A stretch of DNA of 64,000 bases from Hoplostethus atlanticus (taxonomy: Eukaryota > Chordata > Actinopteri > Trachichthyiformes > Trachichthyidae): positions 1,161,878 through 1,225,877 of the forward strand of contig JAXDDX010000141.1 in assembly GCA_034670405.1 (NCBI GenBank), given 5' to 3'. The translations under genes and the position numbers were made by a program. Every line of letters starts with the position of its first letter. Within the stretch, counting starts at the first letter, position 1. The notes beneath the pieces are model-generated. The model saw only the letters and a program-made list of their open reading frames with translations, had not been told where the DNA came from and ran no database searches. Shown here in pieces: positions 24,385-37,574 of this stretch.

Positions 24385-25182
24385 TCCTGCTTTCACCAGT
24401 GGCATGTGCTACATCCCCTCTGCACAAATAAACTTAGACTTTAGACTAAATACAAGTATACCCAAAATCTCCAACGTAATGATGGATGAATCTGATGATT
24501 CATCCATCGTGGGTTGCATCAAGGACAATGTTGAGTACAGGAGTCTGGTGGAGAGGTTACACCACCTACAGCTCAATGTCAGCAAGACAAGAGAGTTTGT
24601 GGTGGACTTCCGTCGGAACAAGAGACGACCACCACCACCTGTCATCCTCCAGGGTAAGGAGGTGGAGGAATCGTACAAGTTCCTGGGGGTGCACCTCAAC
24701 AATAAACTGGACTGGTCAGACAACACTGATGCCCTCTACAGGAAAGGTCAGAGCAGACTGTACTTCCTGAGGAGGCTCAGATCATTCAATGTGTGCAACA
24801 GGCTGCTCCGCATGTTCTACCAGACTGTGGTGGCCAGTGCACTCTTCTTTGCTGTTGTATGTTGGGGAGGTGGCATCAAGGCAAAGGATGCCAACAGGAT
24901 TAATAAACGGGTCAAGAAAGCTGGCTCAGTTGTGGGAGAGAGCCTGGAGAGCCTGGAGGAGGTGGCTGAGGGGAGGATGTGGTCTAAAAATCAGATCCAT
25001 CTTGGAGAACCCATCTCACCCCCTCTATGAGATGAACAGGCTGAGAAGCCCCTTCAGCCACAGTCTCATCCAACCTAAGTGCATAAGGGAGCTTCAAGCA
25101 CTCTTTTGTGCCAAAAGCCATCCGGCTGTACAACGCTACCTCCAATGTCAACCCCTGTGCCTGCTGCTTTCTTTTTGACCGA

Positions 25183-25222
<40 letters not shown>

Positions 25223-25460
25223 CGACCAAACTGCAAAATTGCACGACTGTTTGCACTAAGCTATTATTTCTTGCACTACCTTGTACATTTTTTTGTATTT
25301 TTTAAACAAACTTTATCCTTGTAAACTTGTTGATTGTATAGTGTGAACTTGTTTATTGTAAAGTGATGTGTGCCTCTCTCCTGCTTTGTTCTGCTGCATA
25401 ACTGCAATTTCCCTTCTGGGCCAATAACGAGCCATCTATCTATATATCTATCTAAAGATG
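24385..25460 (+). mobile_element. Rex1-like LINE fragment (reverse transcriptase C-terminus and 3' end)
   Basis: The open frame 24404-25030 reads SLVERLHHLQLNVSKTREFV, VVDFRRNKRRPPPPVI, SYKFLGVHLNNKLDWS, QSRLYFLRRLRSFNVC and SALFFAVVCWGGGIKAKDAN, the C-terminal region of Rex1/Babar-type fish retrotransposons. After a frameshift, CAKSHPAVQRYLQCQ-like text continues. The 3' end reads GCAATTTCCCTTCTGGGCCA followed by a short ATCT tail. The first 100 bp belong to a different dispersed repeat that also occurs at 27.7, 29.85 and 33.3 kb. A (CA)n tract lies at 25184-25220. Confidence 0.8.
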
Positions 25461-25899
25461 GCGATAGTACTCTGGCTGGAATCAGTGATTGGGAACTGAA
25501 ACTCAAAATGTATGGAGAAGATCTAGAGAAAGTTAATTTCTGGGGGTGCACTTTGACTCTTGTGGTCAGGACATCATCAGTAAAATAGTAGTAAAGGAAT
25601 GGGGAATGGGTCAGCAGCAAAGACTCTTGTTCAAGGAGCTACAAGTAAGCGGACATACAGTATGCTTGGTGTCTACACAGTGGAGATGGTGGCTATTCTG
25701 ACGGCCTGAGCAAAGATCCTGTGTGTTCAGATTTGTACTCGGTACTCACGTTTAAGATCTTATCCTTTTTGTGAGTGGTCCAGACAGGTATTTGCAGTAG
25801 GCGATTTGAGGAGGGGTGAGGGGGATGCCATCCCCCTTGTTAGCAAAATGACCAAAATGCATCCCCCTTGTTAATCTGCCACCCCCCCCTCTCCATCCC

Positions 25900-27965
25900 C
25901 TAGTAGCAGAGAGAGTGCTGCGTGTGCAGGTGGAGAACCTGTGTGTGCAGGTGGAGCTGTGTGTGCAGGCGGAGACCTCCCGCTCCCACCTGCAGCAAAG
26001 TTAAAACCCCCCACTCCCGCAAGATTTGCATTGGCGGGACCCAACGCAAGACGGGAGGTCAGAGGCACACAGTAATGGGAAGACTCTTTTAACTAACCCG
26101 ATTCTTTCGAGCTGTCCAATAGAAGTGAATCGATTCTGAATCAACCACATATACAACAACTGTCAGAATCTGTGTCAGAATCTTGTACTGTGCTCATATA
26201 AAGGTTTTCACAGAAAACACAAACTTCTTTATAGATTCCACTCCCTTTTCTGGTTATTTCAAGGGTGCAAATATTTCATGTTTCATGTTTCGTGCTCCCA
26301 TTGGGCCACCCCCCCCCCTCTTAAAAATTAACAAATCACCTACTGTGTATTTGTACTAAGTTTATGTGGGTACCAGCTCATTTTGGGCTGAGAGGGAATG
26401 AGGCAGTGGACACCCTAGCAAAGCAAGCTCTGCTAAAAAGGAAGTGTAGACATAGAAATTCTATTAAAGGGGTCATATTATGGAGAACGGCTTATTCCTG
26501 GCCCTTATACATGTTCCACAGGAAATAATTTACCTAAGTAGCCGAGAAAATTTGAAATCTGGAAGTCAACCCGTTTTTCTGTATTTTCCTTTTTCCAAAA
26601 ACGGTGCCAAATCGGGCCAAAAACAGGCCGTTTCAGAAAGTAGCCCCTTTGGACGTCATAACGGGCGCTTCTTAACATAATCCAGCCCCTCTCAGAGCAT
26701 GCCCACGCCCAGGTGAACAACCAATCCCATTTACCTCGTCTCAAAATGCAGCGCCGCGAGCCTTTGCTTATGGTGCATTCCATTGTACTCGGAAATCGAT
26801 AATTCCGAGTCGGTATTCCTAACTTCCAATCTAAATGTGTTCCAGTGCATCTGCTCGGGAAAACATAATCGCCTGCAGCAAACAGGATGTTACAAGCATC
26901 TAAACTCACCATCAACTACTACAGCGCCATTAGTGAATAGAATCGGCGCATATCACATTCGGACGCCATTTTTTCCAAGTACACTGGAATGCACCATTAC
27001 TTTGCGACCAGTGAAGCTAAAACAACAACATATCTACAGAGATATATCAACTCTCCAGTTATTATTTTGTAGGATGCAGGCAGCAACATAGATCCCTGCA
27101 GTCTCCCAAGACGTGAAAATGCCAGGACAGAGTGGATTAATTTTATTTTTAACGGCAACGGCTACAGTTAGCTCGGCTACAGTTTCTGTATGTGATGATC
27201 ACTCCTCGGACTGCTTGAGCAACGGCAGGATTATCATCAAAATTGAAGCTTAAAGATGGAGCAATTCATAAGGTACGTGACCCATCTGCATCGAATAAAT
27301 AATATGGAGGAAAAAAAAACTTTTGGCATTGTGGACTGAACTAGACTCTGAAGATAATAGGAAAACATCACACAGGACTATGTGATTATTGCCAAGAGGA
27401 AGGATTGGTAGACCCTGTTACTATTAGACAGAGGGAGATGCAAGCAGAGTTAAGAAAAAGAGGTTTACAAGAGTTTTGAGTGTGAATAATGGAGCTCTGG
27501 GGGGTTTAAGAGACAGGGACAATGCAAAGAATATAGTCTGATCCACATTCCGGAACAGTAGGTGGTGGTACAGTCACAAAAGAAGATTTCAGCAATATTT
27601 CTGAGAAAAAGATGGCAGCAGCGAGCTTATTGGTCAGAAGCAAAATGCCGGCACGGAAGTTGTGACATCTGTCCGACCGCCATCTTTGATTTCATACATT
27701 GGAGAATTTGGGTATACATGTATTTAACAAAGTCTAAAAGTTTATTTGCGCATAGGATATGTAGCGCATGCCACCATGGTGAAAGTACACAAGTGAAGGA
27801 ATACGGACACGTATTTGGAAAAGTGAAACTCAATGTATTTTTTTTATATGTTATAGACCTCTTCGACTTTCATAGGTAGAAATCTTAATGTAGCAGCACG
27901 GGACCGTTAGGAAGAAGCAACAGTTGGGTCGCCCCGTTTACGCTGCAGTTCACAACAAGGACGGT
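25900..27965 (+). repeat. Left arm of a large inverted duplication
   Basis: Matches 33095-34360 in reverse complement. Shared blocks include the segment around GCATTGGCGGGACCCAACGC, an RNase H fragment of a non-LTR retrotransposon (WVPAHFGLRGNEAVDTLAKQ), and the inner end near GGGTCGCCCCGTTTACGCTG. An insertion of about 0.83 kb (about 26466-27295) interrupts this arm only. Confidence 0.85.
26466..27295. mobile_element. Insertion inside the left arm, with a nested small MITE
   Basis: Absent from the matching position of the right arm (near 33800). It begins GGGGTCATATTATGGAGAAC, a terminus style common among fish hAT-like MITEs. Nested inside, about 26770-27000 is bounded by inverted TGGTGCATTCCA and TGGAATGCACCA. 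No gene is visible. Confidence 0.5.
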
Positions 27966-29289
27966 TAGACAACGAACGAATAGCAATGGAGAATTAGAAA
28001 GATTCACAAATCAGATAGCTTCTGTCCATTCGTGGGGAAGAAGAAATAAAGCGATAAATTACCGGGAAGGTAAAATATTAAATTATCTACGGCGTGGATA
28101 ATATGATACAGCAATATCACACAGGCAATACGGCATCATGTACCTTAACAGCACCCTCCATATGACACAAGCAAGTTGAGAATGAACACCAACTACATCA
28201 GTTATGGAAGTTAGTTAAAAACCTACCTATAAAAAGTATTAAATTTCCATGTAACACCGTGGTCCATCACAGAAAAACAAAAATCTTCATTTTATCCTCA
28301 AAATAAATTCCATCAACCAGTCAAGATATATTTACTGGTTCAGAACAGAAGCCGATTAACGGACAATGGCGTCGTAGCTGATGGGTTGGTATTACTTTAA
28401 CACAGTCAGACGGTAGTACTAAGTTACTGTACCGTGACCGTCTTGCTTGGCGCAGATATAGTCCATTCCGCCGGTCTCAGTAAATCGGGACGGACTTTAC
28501 CATTAGGCAAAGGTAGGCAAATACCTATGGCCCCCAGATGCCAAGGGCCCCAAAGGGTCTAATCAAAATACAAATTAAATATTTATAAATTGTTTTCCTT
28601 CAAACAGATTTTAATATATCCAAGATACCAACATGTTTCTTAGAGCGATTATTTTTAGTACTGTCACTGTGCACCCCCCCCCCCCCCCCCCCCCTCAGCC
28701 TGGGCTAAAATGGACTAATCCATTTGAAGTGCGAAGCGAGACAGGAAGAGAAATGTAAAAACAATACAGCGTGTGCGACTGATACGCTGAAAACACACAA
28801 CAACCCACCTCTCACTGTCACTGAAACACGGAAACAGCATGCCCCGCCCTGTAGAGCCCCTAGAGCTCCCGGAGAACAAAGATGAGCAAGAAAGCAGCTT
28901 TTCCGTCATTTCATTTTTCAAGCTTCCCAGAAGAGTGGAGGCTGTTGTAACAGCAAAGGAGAGACCACCTCCATATGAGGTGATGGAGACATGGATGGAT
29001 ATGACATGAGATGTTTGACGAGCCGTGTAGTGTATTTCATGATTTGTCATTGTAAAGTCAGGGGCTCAGAGGGATGACAAAACTGATTTTGACTGCATTC
29101 ATCTAAAGAAACAGAAAAATGTCATACCAACAAATTGCACTTTGTCCAACATAATTTGACCTCAACCATGACTTACTCAATGTAAATGTGAAAATAATTA
29201 TAATTATCCAGTTTGATTGGCAGTTTAGAGAAGAGCAATATTTTCCAAACAGGAAATCCAGTGTTAGACGTATATGTAGACGTAGGTGA

Positions 29290-29990
29290 TCTCGCCTAGG
29301 GCACCAATAGCCCTGATCCAGGTTTTTTAATTCTCCAAAGGGTCCTGTCCTGCTCCATTGACTTTTTACCCTACGAAAGTCGGCGAGCCCTATAACAAAA
29401 AACCTACGGTGAATTTCACTTACCCAAACAGCAACTTTTAGACTTAGACTGTTAAAGACGGTATACTCCAACATCTCCATTGTAATGGAATCAAAAATGG
29501 CTGACAGACACCTCAAATTCTTCTTTGGCACTTTTCTTCCGAGCAGTATGGAAGCTGCTGGCACCGGTGGTCCGCTTTGCAGTTCCGATATCTTGGCGCA
29601 GATTTTTTTTTAAATTGACCGTTGATGAGGGGTTAATTGTCACTACAAGAATACTTGATTCTGTCAAACTAATAAAGGGTCGTGCACCTAGGCTATTAGA
29701 AAAGTAATACAAAAGTCTACCTTTCGACCACCGGAGGCAGCAGTGTGCGTATAGCTCGGAAGCAGAGTACCAACAAAAAATTTGAGGCATCTGTCAGCTA
29801 TCTCTGATTTTATTACATTGGAAATTTGGGGTACACCTGTCTTTAACAAAGTCTAAAAGTTTATTTGTGCATAGGATATGTAGTGCATGCCACCACGGTG
29901 AAAGTAGCCTGGAGCAGGACAGGACCCTTTGGAGAAGTAAAAAAACCCATACAATGAAAGACTCCCAAAAGATCCTGTATCAGGGCTAGA
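29290..29990. mobile_element. Inverted-repeat transposable element, about 700 bp
   Basis: Left end GGCACCAATAGCCCTGATCC and right end (reversed) GGTGCTCTAGCCCTGATACA correspond, and the homology continues for about 300 bp on each side, including CCAAAGGGTCCTGTCCTGCT. The internal arm sequence resembles parts of the large inverted duplication (GCATGCCACC and TTTGTGCATAGGATATG). No transposase was seen. Confidence 0.6.
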
Positions 29991-31084
29991 GCACCAAATG
30001 AGCCAGGACCACCACTGGGTAATACCCTCTGGTCTGCTCTGCAGCCTCAGCCAACCCATCCTCCCTTGAGCAAAGTCTGTCTGATAGCACCACTCCTCTA
30101 ATAGCAGGTATTACGGTTTGGTGCATCGGTATTGCAGGGCTGGCAGGAACTGCTAGGAAACGGATAGGGCGTTACATGTACTTTGTGGACCATAAACTAC
30201 TGTAGTCACTGACAACTACTAACTGTAATGAGTGCGCTGTATATCTGAGGTGAGGACACGGCAACTGCAGCCTAATAGAGGTGTGATATTGAAAAGAAGT
30301 CCTAGTTACATAGTTCTTTTCATTTTTATTATTTTTAGTTATTTTCATTTTTGATTTCACTATATTGAATCTCCTTCAATCTCTCAATATAATTGAAACT
30401 GCCGCCTGCTGTCGTGTGCTCAATGGCAAAAATGTCACTAAGGCTAATAGTTGAAATTGAATTTGTAAGGCATAATTTGATTCAATGCAATGACTTGAAA
30501 CTAAATGATTATTTTTGAATTGAACTTTTAAGAGTTAGGCAAGAACAAACGAGGGAAAATTCAATCCAACAATACTCAAGAGTGTACTGGTAGCTACTGC
30601 TACTATCAGTTTTAACTAGCGGGTTTGTCCTCTCCATAGGTTGTGATTACGTCAAAACAATTTGCACCAAAAGACCAGAAAATCACATCTGAGAGCGTAT
30701 GTCTGGAACTGGCCACAGTGGCACGTGGAAGCTAATAGTAGTAGTACCAGTACCAGGGCTGTTTTTGCCTATTTGCATTATAAGGACTGCAATGGGCCCC
30801 CTAACCACCAGGGGGCCCCTGTGGGGTGGTGTTTTTTTTTTTTTTTGCTAAATGGCTGTATTTTGTAGCACTTTTATTATAATTTATGCATGAAAGACAT
30901 GAAATGATAACACAATTAAGGAAAATAGGGCGGGTAGAGGACAAGGTTAAAAGTATATTAGAATGTGGAGACAGTGTTGAAGGGAGGAAATGGTTATTTC
31001 GTTTTTTGAGGACGACTGGAAAGACGGCTTTACAATGAATGGACACTGAGGGAGAATAAAACCTGAAGGTGGCAGTAATGCAAC

Positions 31085-31920
31085 ATCATGGATGTATGGC
31101 GATATTTTTGTGCCTCATTCCTGAGCGCGCAGTGGGACTTTCCTGATCGCGCAGTGGGACTTTCGCAAGAACATAAATTATATTTTGAAGAGAAAATATT
31201 AATCTGAGCAAACAAAAATCTGTTTTGTACATGCTGAACTTTGCCTGCACGCTCGCTCAACTTGGCACAGAGTTACAATGTGCCACAAAACCTTTTTTTG
31301 ATTTTCACATGGATGAAGAGAACAGGATTTCTGATGTTGCTAGCTGCAATAGCTGAAGAACATGACAGATAATAATGATAACACAAACACTCCACCACAT
31401 GTGGAGATATGGTCAAAACAATGCGACAGCACTATAATACACTAAATGAAATAGGAATTTCTGCAATATAATTCAATAATAAAAAATACTACGAAAATGT
31501 TTGAATCTGAATCAAACAGCCACTTGATTTATTGTAACAGTGTTTCCCGAATGCGGAACCCTAATTAGCGACCTGATTGGATACAAAACAGCCAATCAGG
31601 ATTACTTTCTCCAAGTCTGTGATTGGCTGGTTTTGTGGCACATTGTAACGATGTGCTAAGTTGAGCGAGCATGTAGGCAGAGTTGAGAGCGCACACAGCG
31701 GAGATGTTGAGAGAGGAGAGAGACACTGTGAGCAGGTGCCTGCCAGCGCACAGAGCAGAGATTGAGCGAGCGTGGAAGCAGAGTTGAGCGTGCACAGAAC
31801 AGATTTTTGTTTGCTCAGATTAATATTTTCTGTTCAAAATATAATTTATGTACTTGCGAAAGTCCCACTACGCGCTCAGGAATGTGGCACAAAAATAACG
31901 CCACACGCGATCGGCTACAC
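31085..31920. repeat. Inverted repeat, arms about 200-280 bp
   Basis: About 31087-31290 and 31630-31915 are reverse complements with divergence. Shared text includes AACAAAAATCTG, ATTAATATTTTC, GCGAAAGTCCCAC and ATTGTGCCACAAAACC-like text. The right arm carries an extra duplicated stretch (GAGCGAGCGTGGAAGCAGAG). Probably a MITE. Confidence 0.6.
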
Positions 31921-33094
31921 ATACCCAACAGCATCAGCTGACGTTCGGCTCATATTCAGGAGCACTTAGTTGTAATTCATGTTGAACCTTTGACACTCAG
32001 TTTTTCTTATTTTCTTACTCCACCTTGTTTAATGCTAGCTAATTGTCTCCTGAAATCTAAAATGGACGATCTCAGGCTACATCCACACTAATACTCTGTC
32101 CACAATCGTTTTAGCACCGTTTCAGAAATTATCTCCGTCCATGCTAACACCGTAATACATTTTCAAAAGTCTCCGTTTCCGCCCGTCCACACTAAAGCGC
32201 AACCCCGGAGTTTTAAAACTAAAACGGGATCAGCATCGTTTTCAAAAGTCCCGTTTCAGGGCTTCCAAAATGCCGGAGTAGTGGCACATTGTGGGCTATT
32301 GGATAGATGTTCAGCGTTAGCCTATTGTATAATAAAGTCACATAATGTAGACCTACCCCTGGCCTGACATGGTTTTTGTTTTGTAAAAGTTGTCTCTGTG
32401 TGTTTTAGGTGCTATTCAGAAGTATTGTAGTGCAGCTGCACAAGTACCAGAGGAGACAACTGGACAAGTCAACCATCAGGTAGGTTACAACCACCTTGCT
32501 GCTGCTGTTTAAACAACATGCCTAGTTTGCTTGCTCACTATAATGGGATAGTTTCTTTCAAGTCATGTTTGAGTGAGCACTGTTGTCATTAAGATGTTGC
32601 TATGAGTAACAAGTTTGTTGATGATGATTAGTGTTGTTGTTGTTGTGTTATCTTGTTGTTATTGGTGCTAATATTAACATTAATATTGTAGTGACACCGT
32701 TTATCACTTCCACAAAGACGCCAGGCTATAGACAGAAAAATAACAAATTAACCAAAACAGGTCAAATGGCTCCTACAATATACATAATACTAGTATTATA
32801 CAGTAATTGATATTATACAGTGATTTAATGATACCTCAGTTACTTCAGAACCACAACATACTCATCATCCATCCAGTGCACCACCAGTTCACCCAGTTCA
32901 TTTTCTAAAGAAAAATCTTGTACATAGTTATTTATTGTTTTCATATTGTGCTTTATTTGTTAATTAAAAGCTTTATTGATAATAAAGTATGCCTAGTCAT
33001 TCATTTTCATTCAGGGATATTAAAATGACAGTGGTTTGGGTTTGGGGGGGCCCCACTGCTTCGAGAAGCTTCATCTCGCCATCACTAGCTATTC

Positions 33095-34360
33095 GTTCGT
33101 TGTCTAACCGTCCTTGTTGTGAACTGCAGCGTAAACGGGGCGACCCAACTGTTGCTTCTTCCTAACGGTCCCAGTGCTGCTACATTAAGATTTCTACCTA
33201 TGAAAGTCGAAGAGGTCTATAACATATAAAAAAATACATTGAGTTTCACTTTTCCAAATACGGTGTCCGTATTCCTTCACTTGTGTAATTTCACCATGGT
33301 GGCATGCGCTACATATCCTATGCGCAAATAAACGTTTAGACTTTGTTAAATACATGTATTCCCAAATTCACCAATGTATGAAATCAAAGATGCCGGTCGG
33401 ACAGATGTCACAACTTCCATGCCGGCATTTTGCTTCTGACCAATAAGCTCGCTGCTGCCATCTTTTTCTCAGAAATATTGCTGAAATCTTCTTTTGTGAC
33501 TGTACCACCACCTACTGTTCCGGAATGTGGATCAGACTATATTCTTTGCATTGTCCCTGTCTCTTAAACCCCCCAGAGCTCCATTATTCACACTCAAAAC
33601 TCTTGTAAACCTCTTTTTCTTAACTCTGCTTGCATCTCCCTCTGTCTAATAGTAACAGGGTCTACCAATCCTTCCTCTTGGCAATAATCACATAGTCCTG
33701 TGTGATGTTTTCCTATTATCTTCAGAGTCTAGTTCAGTCCACAATGCCAAAAGTTTTGTTTTCCTCCATATTATTTCTTCGATTGCCAACAAGATTAATT
33801 CATTTAATAGAATTTCTATGTCTATACTTCCTTTTTAGCAGAGCTTGCTTTGCTAGGGTGTCCACTGCCTCATTCCCTCTCAGCCCAAAATGAGCTGGTA
33901 CCCACATAAACTTAGTACAAATACACAGTAGGTGATTTGTTAATTTTTAACAGGGGGTGGCCCAATGGGAGCACTAAACATGAAACATGAAATCTTTTCA
34001 TCCCTTGAAATGACCAGCAAAGGGAGTGGAATCTATAAAGAAGTTTGTGTTCTTTGTGAAAACCTTTATATGAGCACAGTACAAGATTCACTTCTATCGG
34101 ACAGCTTGAAAGAATCGGGTTAGTTAAAAGAGTCTGTCTTCCCATCACTACTGTGTGCCTCTGACCTCCCGTCTTGCGTTGGTGGGACCCAATGCAGGAG
34201 CGTTGAGCAGGAGCGAGCAGTTTTAACTTTGCTACGGGTGGGAGCGGGCGGTCAAAAAATAAACTGCGGGTCCCGGGATTTAGCTAGCGCTAACCAGAAG
34301 GATGCTCACAGCTCCACCTGCACACACAACTCCACCTGCACACACAGCTTCTCGGTTGTT
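33095..34360 (-). repeat. Right arm of the large inverted duplication
   Basis: Reverse complement of the left arm at 25900-27965 without its 0.83-kb insertion. It contains the same RNase H retrotransposon fragment on the minus strand (about 33830-33910). Small indels separate the arms, so they are not a recent assembly echo. Confidence 0.85.
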
Positions 34361-35875
34361 ACAAACCGCCGATAAATAAAACAAAAAATAAATCTACCCG
34401 GTAACAGTGTGAGATCCTACAAAACGATACTCTGTATGTTTTTTTGTTACTAGATAGGTTGGTTTCCCACAGGTGTAAAATGGCAGGGAAAAGGTGAGGG
34501 AAGTGTGGATGTTAGTGTTTCTGAACTTCTGAAGTTACTGGTTATGCAACATCAGTTACCAGGATGTAACATTGCTGAATGTGTAACAAAGGACATTCAT
34601 GTTTGTTGAATGAGTAAAAGGAACACAATCAAGTAAAACTGTTTTTATTCTCAAATTATTCAAATAGTAGGATAAGACAAACTTGAATGAAACTTTAAAG
34701 ATTGTTAGATGATGGATTTGTTTCAACACCACCTGACAAAACATTTGCTTTAATGCCTTGTCCTCTTAACACAGCATCTATTAAGCTCTTCTAGTTCCAA
34801 GCCATGCATTTGAATAAAGGTCAGACTGACAGCACAACATCAGTCTTCTGTCTTAAGTCACAGGACAGCCTTTACAGTGACAATATTGCTTTTACTGACT
34901 CAGAGTTTCCATTTTACCTGACAGGTTATGATTACAGTCATTTTGTAAATTACATTCAGATTCACTCAGTTTATGATGCTTCACTGCAGTTTAAATACAC
35001 AACATCATACACTTCTTGAATCTTGAATAGAAAATGTAAAACTCAGGTGTGCATTAAAGTCAGGACAAAGGTTTTCTGTTCTGAGGAGACCAGTGGCCAG
35101 TCAACAGTCAATAACATCGATCTTGAATCTTAACCATACGACGAGTGTGAATGTGAAGTCGTATCCAAAAAGTCTTTGTATCTGGAGACCGATACTGGTA
35201 AAGCTCACTAGGATGAAGGAGTCCTGTTGCTTCTGGTCACAACCTCTGCAAGGAAGAACTGGGGTCCCTGCATCTATCTGACAAAAACATTTTCACATAG
35301 AACATGCATGGATAGAAAAAACATCCTATAGCTGCTAGCGGCAATGGGGGTACAAGCCAGAAATACGATGTTAAACATATACAAGTGCTGTATGGGAAGA
35401 GCTCTTGTCTACCACTAGGTGGCATAAAGCACTAATAGAAATGGACAACACAGAATAGTAGAACAAACTGTAAACAAGCCTTCCTGTGTTCATACATGTG
35501 ATTTAGACTGATTTGGTTCAACAGTACAGGAATGTGACTAATGAATGTTTGACTGTTTAACTCTCTACTCTGTCTACCAGGTTACTAATGTGACTGCATC
35601 ATGATCAGTTTAGCATCAGGAAACCCACACTGTGGTCATCTCATGATAGAAACACACTGACATGTATGGGTCTGGAACTGTAATCCCTAAAAAAGTAAAG
35701 TATCATGAGTGGATTACAGATCATCCTGCCATAACTGGATTCAACAAGGTTTGGTCAGCAGTGTTTGTCCTACAGCCATTCAACAGTGGTGAACCACAAC
35801 AAGAGAAGACATGAAGTAAAGATCAGAGTTCATTGTGATACATGACAAGCACATCAGAAGACCTTTAAACTCACA
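34361..35875. other. Gene-free 3' flank of receptor gene B, partly duplicated
   Basis: About 34985-35470 is repeated at about 47660-48480 and 35570-35655 at about 51480-51560. Shared text includes GGAAGAACTGGGGTCCCTGC and CAGCATCAGGAAACCCACAC-like segments. No open frame is conserved between copies, so this is probably 3' UTR or intergenic DNA of the duplicated receptor unit. Confidence 0.5.
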
Positions 35876-37570
35876 TCATCTTGGTAACACTTTATATATT
35901 GAAATATGAACAATTACACAAGTAAATAATAAATACCTACCTTGTGGTTGTCTGTTCCTCTTTCTCTTTATTCCAGCATATAATCCGAAGACGATAATGA
36001 GAAAATTTAGAAACACAATCTTGGGAATCAGGCACGACCAGAATTCAACGTTATTCTCATCTGTCAAAATGAATTACAATGAACAGCAAAAAACACTAAA
36101 ACATGATGTTTCATTGAGACAAACCTTTAGAAATATCATAACTTTATTAATAAAAGATTGGTGGAATCTGCCTTACTTATAGGGTCTCCTTTGTTTTCTT
36201 CACGGCAGGATGATGTGACGTTGACTGGAAGTGTCTTGTTACCAGCAGGGTTGGCAGCCACACATCTATAAGAGGAGCTGAAATCTTGCTGGGCTACAGT
36301 GAGAGGAAGAGAGGGGAAGCTGCTGGTCTGGTTCAGGACCTCCTCTCCTTTGTACCAGGACAGGACCGTCTCATGACTCTTCTCCACAAGACACACCAAG
36401 GTGCAGCTATCATTGCTCACACTGGATATGATCACGACAGGCATCGGTGCAGATTCTGGGAGGAATTTGGTGTGGATTCAAAAGACAGACTGAGTTAGGC
36501 TGCTGTTTTACCCTGCACATTGTTTGGAAAAAGAAGAAGACAATAATCTGAGGCTACTTGGCTTGATAGTTAACGTTAGTTAGCAAATATAGATAAATAT
36601 AATATGATTTATTATAGAGTGTTTAGTTGTTGAGCAGCTAGTGGGATTTTCCATAGACAACAGGGGACACGTCTTATATCAACTGAACGAAACAACACAT
36701 TTTGTTGAAAATCATCAGAAATCATAAGATATTCACATTCATATCATTGTTGTTGAAAAACATTCTGTGCAAAAGTGTGTATTGATCAGGTAATCAATGG
36801 ATAAATATCACCTCATTGTACAACATTGTAACAGTACGGTTAATACGCTGCTCATGAAGTCACTGGAAGTCATCAGATGATGTCAGTCAACACATTAACA
36901 TTGTTCCTCATGGACACAAACAGTAGTCAGATTAGTCACTTTTGAGTCTGAAAAGTCACTAAATGTAGCGACAAAGACACAAGTTGACAACAACGTCCAA
37001 AAGTAAATTCTCATCGTGACATCATTGAAACTTATTTTCATATGGAGAGCTAAAATGGGAAGATTTCTAGGCTAGTTGTCTCAGTATTACAACTTGTACT
37101 TGATTTATTAATTAGATACTGCTCAATAAAACAGTTGATCTGTGCAAACTGATTTTTTTTTTACCAAACCATTACAAAGTCTATTTGCCCTGAATGAACT
37201 TAGAGACCACAGTGTGGTTGCAACAGGAGAAAATAGATATTTAAAACTGGTATTGTCATTAACAGAAGTAAATGTGACTTACCATACACTGTGACTTGAT
37301 ATGATGTAACATTCCCTTGTATTGTATAAATTCCTGAATCCTTTTTCTGCAGTCTTGTGAATGTAAAGAGCCCAGTGTCTTTGTCCCAGAGAACTCTGTC
37401 CCTGAACCTTTCCACCAATATCTTGTTTTCTCTGTTATTCACCATAGCAATAATCTGTCGTTCATATAGAAGATATCCTGAATCCATGACAGGGTCAGGT
37501 AGAGTGATGGATCCTCCTTCAGTGCATGTCAGGGTCTTCTTTACTTGCTGGGCAGCAGATGAGATCATTA
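35876..37570 (-). CDS. SLAM/CD2-like Ig receptor B, short tail (leader exon missing)
   Basis: Exons: V 37570-37283, C2 36455-36177, transmembrane 36060 onward. The V domain again has DSGIYTI with no second cysteine. The C2 domain has SCTLVC, SWYKGEE and [11 protein letters not shown]. The membrane exon reads LIPKIVFLNFLIIVFGLYAG, then IKRKRNR, placing a lysine in the hydrophobic span. The donor at 35941/35940 (AAG then GTAGGT) is intact, but neither tail exon of genes A and C has a copy between here and the large inverted duplication. Reading through the donor gives about 21 further residues and a stop at 35876, a form of about 249 residues without tyrosine motifs. It may instead splice to an unrecognised exon or be a degenerate copy. 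The V-C2 intron is 827 bp, the least disrupted of the three. Confidence 0.62.
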
Positions 37571-37574
37571 CTGT

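Larger units (their letters stand above)
27966..33094. other. Loop of the inverted duplication: repeat mosaic without a gene
   Basis: No credible gene. Contents: a poly-C run at about 28674-28694; a Tc1 3'-end relic near 28920-28975 (TTCCCAGAAGAGTGGAGGCT); an inverted-repeat element at about 29290-29990; a (T)n tract near 30832-30846; an inverted repeat at about 31085-31920; a possible hAT-like end near 32085-32280; and CT/GTTGTT-rich AT DNA. Confidence 0.6.

Noticed and set aside
25900..34360. Polinton/Maverick or giant virus-like element from the long inverted arms
   Set aside because: No DNA polymerase, integrase, ATPase or capsid-like frame is present in the loop.
35100..35400. Duplicated block near gene B as a possible tail exon
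   Set aside because: Neither strand keeps an open frame between the two copies.
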